Of a stretch of 64,000 bases of DNA, positions 46,444 to 58,400 are shown piece after piece. The stretch comes from Lates calcarifer (taxonomy: Eukaryota > Chordata > Actinopteri > Centropomidae). The stretch lies in NCBI RefSeq assembly GCF_001640805.2, contig NC_066845.1, forward strand, positions 16,742,307 through 16,806,306, in the 5' to 3' direction. The notes below the pieces were generated by a model. The model ran no database searches and was not told where the DNA came from. It saw only the letters and a program-made list of their open reading frames with translations. The number at the start of each line of letters is the position of its first letter. Position 1 is the first letter of the stretch. A program made the position numbers and the translations under genes.

Positions 46444-49400
46444 CTAATGGGAGACCCGTAAGGGACAGTTGAGGGTGTTAAAAAGCCAGCTGTCTCTCAC
46501 ACCTCAGTCACTACTCCCCTCTTTCTCTTAAGTCCTTTCTGTCCTCTCTGCAGGGCCACCATAAGCTCTGAAGTCTACCTCCCTGGATGTAGTCTGGTGC
46601 ACTCAGGTATAGATACACACTCCCTCCCCCCCTTCCTCCCCACCTCTCCCTCCCCCTCTGTCAGGTAGAAACAGTGTTTTTTTTGATGAAGCTGCTATGA
46701 ATAAGCTATAACACAGAATTTAAGCATGACATTGACTAACTTCCACATCAGTGTTAAGGTGACAACATATCCCAACAATTACTATCAAAGGCAGGGTAGT
46801 TCCTCTCACATAAACAGATACATTTGCATTTTGGGACAAGTAGGACATATTTATACACATTCACTTTCCTTCCTCTTCAATATATAGAGATATTTACTGG
46901 TACAACTGGGTTACAGAGAAACTACTAGTCACTATTCCTTTTCTGTAATCATGAGCTAAAAGGCTCCTTTAAATTGCACTTTGGGAAGACAGATGGTTAA
47001 AGATTACATTTATGAGGTTATATTTCTGTATATACAGTATGTGCAGATATAACTTACACACCGGAACATGTATCAAAATCACTCTGCTTCATTTAGTAGT
47101 TTATTGTGCTGAGTTTAAAGTGAGACTATGTAACTTTTAGGAAAACGAATAAAACATACCCGTAATCAGCTCAGCACACTCAAGGGCCTTGCTGCTACAG
47201 CCTTACTTGGGCTGGTGTGACCAGTGACTTAAAGTGGCTCATATTTGCTAATGTTAGCAATCTTTAGATAAATATTTCTATATAGCAGACATTACTGAGT
47301 CAGTCTTCTGACTTTATTATTCTTCTCCCCTTGAGCTGCTGTTACAGTAACTTAGCGTTTTAGATAAATGCTAAAAAGAAATCTGACAATTATTATTATT
47401 CCATAATTATCATCTGTAACCACAGTGGCTGCTGCTCATCAATAGATGCATAGTCTCACTCTAAATCAATATTATTTTGCAAGTGAATTAATGACTCATC
47501 TTGATTCATAAAATTAGATCCAATTTGAAATCTAAAATTCTAGCTGAATTTCAGATTTCATAGCTGAATTATCTTTTACCATTTCACATTAGTCTACATA
47601 TAAGAATGAGTCCTACATTTGGCTAGAGGCTTACACTACAACTGTGAAGTCGAATAAACACTTTATGCTTTTCTTTGGGTTTTTGCATAGAATTGGTAGA
47701 TTTTCTAGAATTCTTTACTAGGAAGCAGCACATCAAACTGCACTGATAAAAGTCTAAATGTTAGCGGTAATTTTCATTTGAACTCAAATTTTCAATAATT
47801 GTGGCTAACTGTGCAACAATGGCCTTTTAGCTTACCATGAGTTACAGCAGGAGACTTATTGCAGGAGACGGACATTGTCATGTACAACACTCAGAGAAAC
47901 AACTGAAGATACCACACTTCTTGTCTAATGCACTGGCCAGGGTTACTGTCTCCTACCAACAAACAGCACTGAGTGTTTTGGAGGAACAACACAGATTCCT
48001 AAATACTACCTAAAGGCATAGCAGCACTAAAGGAATATCATACAAAGTACACATGTTGCATACCAGAAACTAAGGGTACCCATGTCATCTGCATTAGACG
48101 AGGGGAGCGTAATCTTGGTATCCTCAGTTGCTCACTTACGTGACGGAAACAGAGCCTTTAAGGTGTGAAATGAACACTCTTCTTCTGTTTTGCCAAGCGG
48201 GTGAGGAAAAGAAATAAAAAAAATATATGGTGATGGCATCTCAATATAGTTTGCACTATGACAATGGTAAATTAGAACACAAGGAAAGAAATATCTGATG
48301 ACACCTATTAATATTTCAACAATTGCATTATTTGTTAAACACAAAAATAACATCACATATTTACATTTAGTAAATGAATACTTCTGAAATTATTCTCTGA
48401 TGGCAACATAGGCTAAGTGACCTTTGCGTGCTACTTTACAAGAAAGCAATATACAAAACAAGGCGTTCAGGAGCAGATACAAAAGTTGTACTACACTAGA
48501 CTTATCTTTATATAAAATGTTCAAGAATTCATGCATCTGGACTATAGAACATGCTGAGCTACAGACTACATAGTTCATCTTTCAGTACAACAAAACTATT
48601 TACTCTATTAGAAATTATTTGAGATCAAACACAGAATATATTCATAAAGCATCTGTCAGAATGCTAAATATGCATGTGCAAAAAGTGTTAACTGCTGTTT
48701 TCAAGACATGACAGAACAGGTAAAAAGTCACAGGAGTCCCCCCCCCGTCCATTTTACTCTCATTGAGAATGCTTTATGAATACAGTATACCCATGTATTA
48801 TACAATGCAGAACTTCCCCCCTTTCACAGCAGTAAACATGAAAAATAAAAGTACCTCTGTCAAGTATTAGTCTTAAAGTTTTATTTTTTCTCATAGATTT
48901 TAGACATCTATTTATTTACAGTGTAATGCTCCAAAGACAGAAATCCCATTGTACTTTGATCAATGAGACACACACACACGCACAGACACGAAACTAAAGG
49001 AGATAGAGGGAACTGAAAAGAGTAAATGGATGACAGAGGGCTAGTACTGCGAAGGAGCATGTACCCTTTTGGTCTTTATCCGTGCTGGAGTGTCCTGGGG
49101 GTATCGAGATGGTGAGTCAGTGAGAAAAACCTCTACATCATCAGGCACTTCTTCTAGAAAGTTGGAAGGAACAAGTCCTTTGTGTCCATTGAGCTCGCCC
49201 TGTGGAGTACACAACAACACTGAGACTCGCTCTGCTGCATTTAACTGAAAGTGTGATTCACGACAAAATGTTTTTATTATTTGTACAGGTTTCAGTGCAT
49301 AAGTCATGGTATGGTGGATTAAAGACTATGAGACCCAGCTGTGGTGAAGAATCCAGTCAGGACTGCATTGTGCTCTAAATGGGTAGAAAAAATACTGGTC

Positions 49401-52400
49401 CAGGTGATGAGCAGACATGGAGTGGTTTAGTACTTACATAGTAAAAGCCATCTTCATCTATTTCACCAAAAACTGTGATGACGTCGCCGGCACAGAAAGT
49501 CAGTTCAGCCTGAAGAGAAAGAGAAGAAAGAGCTTTGAGATACATTTGGCCTGTTTACAGCAGTTAAAGTGTGCCAAAAATGATCCAAAACACCAAATCT
49601 ACTGGGGTTTGATGAGTTTGAAATGCTGTGCTTCCTTCTCCAAATCAGTGTGATGCATCTTAAACACGAGTGTCAAGTCAGTCTTAGCAGATGGACTGTG
49701 GCAACTGTAAATGCATCAAATGTTGGAACTGTGAAGACAGGATTGCAACACAGTGGGCACATCCCTCCTACGGGATTCTTGAGAACACACAAACCAAACA
49801 TAGCATATGTAGAGTATGTAGGAGACAGGTCGACACAAAAGACCAAACCGAGGAGGGGAGATGCTGGCTCAGGCAATGCATGAGGGGCTGTATTCATGAC
49901 CACCAGGGACAGAGGGCCGTGGCCCGTCATCCGAAGCCCACCTCCTTATTTGCACTCCAACAAATGGGGGAGGAAACACACACAGAGCAGACAGTACCGT
50001 ACCCTCCTCGCCTTCACTCACCTCCTCATTCAGTCTGTTGCCCTCATACTGTGTCGGTGGCAATACCAATAGAAAGGTGAGAGTAAGTGAAACCGCGGGG
50101 AAGGGCCAAAAAAACAGCACGGGAAAGTACTTTCAATCCTCTAGCTAACACAGCGCTAACTATAACTCTTCATTCAGTCTCACCAACTTAAATGAACAGT
50201 TTGAAATTGTGTCATGTCAAGAGTTAGATAAGAAGATAGCACTCTCTTATCTACGTGGTAAATATAAATCTAGAGCCGGAGGACAATTAGCTTAGTGCAA
50301 AGACTGGAAGGAGGGGGGCACATTAGTTCTTCTAAAGCTGACTTATTCACTCATTATTTACTCATTACTCATTTAGTTTGTTTAAACCATACAAAAAAGA
50401 AAAGGTGTAAAAATGACAGTTTGTAGTTTTATACAGTTCATGTGCCAAACTATCTCTTGGCTGGGTTCAGAGACCTCCTGGAACTTTGTCATCACCATGA
50501 GGTTGCCAGGTAAAGCCGCATTTACATATTATCATTTAGACTGTAATTATGTGTTGGAAAATCCATTAATGTCAGCCTCTAAGCTGCAATTCCTAGTTGT
50601 AGATATTGGGAAATTCACACACCTCCCACATGGTGAATTGTCAACAAACCACTAACAAAAAGCCACCATGGCTGATAATAATAAAATGAAATAAAACTCA
50701 ATATTATTTTAGTGTTTTTCATTTGCAGTTTTATTTATATATTAAAAAACACAAGCTGTACAGTTTGTTTCTATCTGGTATAACCTGTTAAATGCATTGC
50801 TTCTAATTTAGTCTATTTGAATAATTACTATTTCCCCTGTTTCCAGTTTTTATGCTAGGCTAAGCTAACCAGCTGACATGAGAGTAGTGTGGATCATCTC
50901 ATCAAACTCATGGCAAGAGAATAAATAGACATATAGCTCAAAATGTCAAATTATTAATTTAAATTCTGAACTTCAAAAATGACAAATAGAGTATCCTTAT
51001 CTCACTGCCTGTGCACCTGAAAATGTTTTGTGCTTTGACAGCTTTTATGCATCTGTAAACATGATGGTGTGGACAGAGAATGGTTAAGACCAAGTGGATA
51101 GCTAGAGCTACAGGAGGACAGTACCTCTACATCAACGTTAGGGGAGCTCTCTCTAGGGTCGTAGTCATACAGAGCTACCATTCTCCGTGTTGACATCGGG
51201 TGTTGACGACCGCTCCGCCTGTTCCTCTCTGTGAAGAGGAGAGGTAATAAAGACAGTCCCAAAGAGTAATCAGTGGTAAAAATGTGAAAAAACGTCACTG
51301 AAGGAATGCGATGACCAGTGACGATATATAACAGCCTTGCAAGTCCAACAATCTCTGCAATGTGTGATCATCGGGATTTCAAAGTGAACTATGTCCATGT
51401 TAGTAGCTGGGGAATGTTTGGTGACAGTTAATTTTGGAGGAAATAGTCAAGAGTGCACAAATGAATAAGGATGATGAGAAGTGAAAACAGAAACAGTAAA
51501 GATGAAGCAGAGAGCAGAAGAGCATTTCACTGGACACAGACCTCTCTTGGACTTTCTGGACCTGCGATTTATTGAGCGGCCATCTTTGAAACGGTCGCAG
51601 TTCACTTCACAGGAAAGCAGAAAAACATATTTAAGTGGGAAGAGTAGAGGAAAAGAGAAATGTGTCAGTAAAAGACAATTTAGTCAAACAAAAAGTTGCC
51701 CAGAAAGACATAAAGGGTCAAAGTCAAAGTAAAAAAGAAGTCGAGGAGGTACTGTTGGGGAAATGTCTCACCTAACTTCTCCACAGGAGTGTTGAGTGGC
51801 AGGAAGCCCTGTTTGAGGAGCTGGTCCATCATATCATCATCCTCTGTTTGGATCTCAGAGACCATGTTACAGGGGATTAGACCCACACGATCTCTAATCT
51901 CTGCTCTATAGAAGCCATCTGTATCTTTATTCCCAAACACCTAAAGGAACAACAAAGTGTCAGAGGAAGACATCATGCTAAAAGAAAGGACAGATTAACT
52001 TCCCCTACCATTGAATTCTGTCTTTGCTAATGCCTTTAGACTTACACATAAATAATAGTAATTTTTCCCAATCCTAGTTGAGGTTTTATATTTCTATTTA
52101 AGAACTAAAAGACAAGTGAGAAGTCTATGATATATCTATTTCAGTAGAGTAGTGTCTAAGAATCAAGCCAGCACCTTGATGATCTGGCCCTCCTTGAATG
52201 GCAGCTCCTCATCAGCAGCATCAGGGTTGGGAGACATGGACAGGGGGTCATAGTCAAACAGAGCCACAAACACACGGGTCAGCTCTTCCGGCTCTGATTC
52301 CTCATAGTAATCCGGGGAACGCCGTCCCCGCCCGTGTCTGCGACCGCCATAGCCGTCTGAAACATAGAGGAGGCCTCTGCTGCTACTACCAGCCTTATAC

Positions 52401-55400
52401 AGCCACGCTGGCTGTAGAGGCAATGAGAGCAGAAGATGTCTCTTTGTTAGGGCTGACAGGGGAGAGGGCGATGAGATTCATGTGTGAAAAAAGAGCCAGA
52501 GATCGAAGGCAATTAATTATATTTTTAGTTTTAATTTCTCTTAGTTCGAAAATGATGCCTGTGTTGTGTTCACGCACTAAAAGTAAAGGATGGTTTTACA
52601 ATAAAGGCTCAGTTCAATCAAAGCACAGCAGGGTTCTTTGTTCACACATCTCTGCTTGCTGGCGTGACAATCACTAAACATCATAGAACACAGTACAACA
52701 CAGCACAGACAGGAAACACATGTCAAGCAGTTTTTGGGGTGCAAGGGAAACTGAATGACTCTGCAAACCAGGAGGACACAAGTAACACTGCACTATTGTT
52801 CATTGCTGTTTCACTGCCTTATCTCACAGAGGCTGATTAACATGCATGCTTTGCTGGGACTGAACATGTGGAGGAAAGCATTCCTACATCAAATGCTGGT
52901 GTAATGTCATGCTTTTAGGCCACATCTGGAAAACAATGTGCAGCAGAAAAGGGCAAAGGAGGCACGTTCCCAAGGGAGATAACACATCAAATGCCCCAGT
53001 AGTTCCTGGCAACACAGATATCAGGGACAGTGAGGGGGAAGGGATGAACCTGATATCAGTTACCCATGCTTCTCATGGATCACCACGTTGAATGTTTCGA
53101 TGGCAGACTGTAAGTCTGAATAATGGCTCAGAGATATAGCAACCAATACCAACTAAGCAACTGAGATATGCTTTTTGGAAGATGTAAAACGGTGTAAAAC
53201 ATGTTTGATTTTGATGGCAGCAGAGTAAATGAATGTGCAACCGAGTGATACCAACAAGGCAAGAATGCACTAACTCATCCAGTAATGTGTCTTTCCTTCT
53301 CACTGTATTGTAAACAGGTCATGCAAAATTAACAAAGCAAACGGGCTGCTGGCTCATAAAGGCAGGAGGAGAAGGAAAAGGAGAGGTGGCAGAAAAGGTA
53401 AGGAAGAGGAGGGCAGGCTAAGTTGTGGTGGGGTGGGAGAGGTGGGAGCCAGGATACAGAGGGTGAATGGAAAGAGTGGGTGGTTTGGGGTTTCTTGAAG
53501 GTGTAGGAGTACATACAGGGAAAGGATTTTCATTCTCCAGCAACGGGAAAAGTGGCCAGTCTTGTCTTCCCCCGTCAGCTTTATTCAGCTAAGCTAAGCT
53601 AAACTAAACAAAGCAGCTAACTGTCCAGCACAGAACACAGACCACCATGATATCACTGCATGTGTTCAAGAACGATTCTTGGCCTTTTCTGGCCTTGTTA
53701 AGGTGAATTGTCATCTTGGAGAGAAGCTGCACCACATACCATATTGATCCTCTGAGGACATAGATCGCCATATCCTGCGCCGAGCTACACTGCCATAGTA
53801 AACATCCTCCTTGACGGGTGAGAGGTTCCCCTCACTCCCCTCACTGTTACTGTCCATGGTGATCTCTACAGAAGACACCAATCACAACGTTACGGTCAGA
53901 GATCCCCCGCACACACACTCTGCTCTACCCCATGGCCCATTCACTCATGCTGAGACAGTAGGATGATGAGGTTGCCCTGAGGTGGGGAGGGTGTACAAGG
54001 CAACAGGTTTCACTCTGGAGTCACTGGGTGTAAAACAGCAATGCTTTCACTGTTGCAGGGAGGTCAAATTGGGTGGTCATGTAAACATGTTAACCCACAG
54101 TAAACACAGGCATAGGGAGTATATCTGGGATAACTTTCCTGCAAAACTGCATGTGAACATTTGGTGAATCCAGCTCATGAGGATGGACAGCTACAGGGTG
54201 TGCAAACACCCCACAAAAAAAGGGTCTACGTGGTTGTTTAAGCTCTATGGGAGAGATGTACAGCTCGGCTCACATGGGTAAGGGAAACACATGGTATAAA
54301 TAGCACAAACATCAGTGGCCCTGCAGGTGGGGATGAGGCGTCTCCTCATGTGGTGACCTCACTAACCAATGGATGGGATGGGTCGTCGCTGAGGGGGGGT
54401 GCCGATGTGAACCGGCCTCCTCCCTGAGTGGTCCAGACGATCTGCGCTTCCATGTGACAGTGAGTTCCCAATGATCTTTAGAGTAAAAGACAACAGATAA
54501 GAGGTTAGAACGACAAGCCCCCTGCAACGTGATGACAAGTAAACACTTAAAATCATTTAAAAGAATCCCACAATCCTGTTTAAACAACTGAAAACCATAA
54601 GAGCAAATGATGTGGTTTCCATTTGTCCTTAGGGAGGCAAAATAATAGTAAATAAAATCCATACAACAATAACAAAATCCAACAAACCATCAAAACAAGT
54701 AAATCAAATCAACCCCCAACACAACATGAACTGGGGGTTAGAAAGGGTCAGATGTTTAGCTAAAGACCATTTGTTTGGGTTGTTTTGTTCTGTGCATGTC
54801 AGCCCGTTGATGAGAAAAGGAAGCGAGTGACGGCACTGAAGACACAAATGGTGACTTAGGAAGAGAGTGAAAGAGTGGAGGAGAAGTAGAGGGTGAATGT
54901 GATTGAAAATGGTTATAGATGTGGTTAAATGAACAAAGCCATTATATTTTCAGCCCGGGGCTTTGTATTACAACAATCAACACATTTAATATATGAAAGT
55001 GATGATGGAACATGATGAGAATGTTTTGCTGAAACAAGTGAAAGAGATGAATAAGAGATGATGTGTATGGGTTGAAGGCTAAATGAGTCACAACAGCCTG
55101 CAAACGTCTTGCTCTGGCCTTATTTTGTAATGTCAGGTAATGAGAGGCAGGAGATGCTGAGATAAAGCTCCAAGCACAAGGTGGAGCGCTATGGCTGCAG
55201 CTCTAGTGGGTGAGACATGAAGAGCAGCATATGAAGCCAGCAGCTGGCAGAGAGAGGGCGGGGGCAAGGGCGGACAAGACGTGAGCAGCACGTTCCCATG
55301 CACTGCACAAAGACTTTCCTTTAAATGGAACCTTTCCCCTCAAAGACATGAGAAGTCAAAACTTAGTTAAATGGCCTTTAGGTAATTAAAAGTTTAACTT

Positions 55401-58400
55401 TAAAATCCACCTGACATTCTGAGTACAAGCAAAGTAATTCACACAAAACAAAACATCAAATCAGACCAACCATGAACATGTGATAACTTGTCATAAAATG
55501 AAAAACAAAATGCCAAATGAAAGGAGGGGGTAATTATAAAGAAAAACAAACAACACTGAGAAAACAGAATGGCTGCAGCTTGCGGATGGAGTACAGCAGA
55601 AAGTCTGAATCACACACCAGCGGCTGGTCCCGGTTGAGCCTGGACAAAGACTGGGCCCTAGCCTCCCTGTGGGGGCTGTAATAGACCCTGTCCAGCTCGT
55701 TCAGCCTGCCCTCGCTCAGGGCCCCTTCCCTGGAGTAGTTTCGCGGCCCGGCCTCCCGACCAGGCCCAAAGTGCTCCCTGTTCCTAAAGTCACCCGTGTG
55801 TACCGACTTGGCTGTAGTCACTGGGACGTCAGAGAACTCCTCCTCCACGCTGCATTGGCGGGTAAGAGTTCTTTTACGGCCCATAGCCAGTGCCCGCCTT
55901 TCTACCGGGCCCTCACAGTGAATGATGCGCACAGGTCCCCGCAGTGGGCTTCCATGAGCGTAGTACCCTCTATGACCTCGGCCGAGAGAGCCTTCTTCCT
56001 CACTGCCGCAGTCTAAACCACTGTCTGGACTCTTGGTGTTTTGGCGGTTGGGGCGCCCAAGGCTGCGGTCGTCTGCGTTGTAGCAGTAGCGGCTGTCAGT
56101 GAAGCGAGGAGAGGAGCGCTGGCGCTGTAGGTGGCGGGAAGTCTTGCTTGGGGTCAGATGATTGTGCATGTGGCTGTCCTGGGGGTACATCCTCCGCTGA
56201 GTGTGTGGCGTTCCTGGCCGGCCACCCTCTTCAAAGCACAGGCGTTGGCCCATGCTGTCCACGCTGTCCGACTCCTCCTCGGCCACCTCGGGGATGCTGT
56301 GGAGACGTTTGCTGCGCAGCGACTTCTGCTTCACCACCTCCCTCTGGAGGTCCCAGCAGTCTCTTTCCTCTGCCAGGTCCTGACGCTTGTAATATGCCTT
56401 CAATCATGACCAGTAGGCAAAGTTCCACAATTTCACAGTTCAGTTAGTTCAATTCAAAAGGTTCAGTTTAGATTTTTGTGAGGGGGGTTGAAAAGTTTTT
56501 CGAAGGTTTTAGAACAGGCAGGAAACAACACAGAATGTGAATAGAACAAATGGGGGGGAAAGACAAAATAAAGACAGAATTAGTTATTTGTGGCAATGTA
56601 GTAAGACATGCAGTCTCATTCCGTGAGGAGGAAATGGCATGCTCTGAACAGGAATCTGTGAAGGCTCAAATATGGAGTGATAACTGATACACTGAGTATG
56701 GGGAGAAGGAAATTTTGCGTGTGGGAAATCAGAAATATTCAAAGAAAAAGTATGTGACAGGCTTAGTTGGTGAGCCACGGGTGAGGGATAAATGAAAACA
56801 CACGGTGTGGATGAAATGAATAAATAAACCTTAAAAAAGCCATAAAATTAACAACACGTAGCTAAGAGTGTAGAAGAATCAGCAACTAAGGACATACTGT
56901 ATTAGGACACTTCTTTAGCAACAATTTCAAATAAAGTGAAACATACACAACTTTCAACAATGAAAGAAGCAAACTGGACAATTCATCTTTAACTATTCCC
57001 TACACAATATATAATTTAAATCTATCATCACTATACATACTTTAAAATAGTAATATTTGTACAGAAGGGGATGGATAATGTGCAACAGTGATTTACAAAT
57101 AGATGGCAATGACAAAAAGGAGATGCAGTATTGGTGTACGTAAAGAGTTAATACACCAGTGAATACCCTTCATGAACACCACTACTATACAGGTTTAACT
57201 GGACAAAAACAGAATTAAACTAACCAAATCTGCATTGACAATATACTGATTTCTGAGAGCGAGTCTACCATAATACAGAGGACCAATCAGCTACTACAGT
57301 ACCTCTCACTCTCATAACATAGCAGACTGGCTTTATATCCACACATCCCCAGTGACAGACCAAATGAAGACAGGATCATGTACCGACAATGTTAACGTCT
57401 ACATCGACAATAGAAAAATTAAACATTAGGACATGACAGACATAAACAAAAGTGAATATTTCCATTTAAGTACTCACTTAAATGAGATTCCCATATGCAC
57501 TTGATATGCCATGACCCTTTGATACAGTATAGTATATTAATATTTGCACTTCAATATCACATTCTAACATTTGACTGTAACACTTGTGATACTCCTTCAG
57601 TGCAGTATAAAGAGCATCAGAATGCAGTGCAAACGATAAAAAACATTATGCTTTTCAATTACAGCCTTCTCCTCTCTCATGCTTTACAGTTATGTATACA
57701 CAGCCATTCCCATGAGCTCAGCCTTGAATGAATAAAGCAGTGCTGGAGGGTCGAGGTGGAGGAGCAGACTGCGGTGGGAAGGCTGGTTCAGCTAATGCAA
57801 GGCGGGGGGAGCTCGGCCAGGCAAAGCCACGACGGGCCTGGTTGTTGAGCCTGTGAGAGAGAGCAGGTACTTTTGCAGATGGCACAACCCTCCCTCCCCT
57901 CCTTCCTTAAACCCCTGTCTTCCCCACCCTCCTCTGTCCTCCCCCTGGGGCCATTTCAGGCTGAAGGTGTGTAGTAAGTACCTTAAGAGTGTTGTGGGAG
58001 TTGATACTGCGCCTGCGGCCCTCCTCCAGTTGCATCTCAGAGTAAAGATCCTCCTCATCCTCCTCCATTATGTCGGACAGGTCAGAGCCCCGGCTGCTCT
58101 CTGTGTGGTACTCCTCACTGTGGCTGTAGTGGTGATGATGGTGCTAAGTGTGAACAAGAGAGAGAAAGCAGCGTATTAGGTAGAGATCAACAAGTTCTGG
58201 ATTTTATATTCTTTTTATTTTGGTGGCATCTTTGGTAGATTTTGTGGCAATAGTCACCGTTACCACTGCGGTGACTGACTGATGCCACCTAAAGACACCT
58301 CTGCACAAGTGCAGAAGCAGCAGTGCTCATAGTGTTGTGTGTGCTGGTGAAAACTCTTGTATAGCTATACAATGTACACTGAAATTAGACAACTATTTTG

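Noticed and set aside
51549..51568. Shorter 20-nt exon within the 63-nt rimbp2 candidate, from an internal acceptor
   Set aside because: Its length would not keep the phase needed by the next exon; the 63-nt version does.
52357..52423. Upstream extension of the SH3-II exon to an alternative acceptor
   Set aside because: That acceptor would enter in the wrong phase and, in the required frame, meets a stop.
52198..52677. 159-codon + strand open frame
   Set aside because: It is antisense to a rimbp2 exon and intron and has no recognisable motif.
55669..56016. + strand open frames opposite the large rimbp2 exon
   Set aside because: Shadows of a GC-rich coding exon on the other strand.
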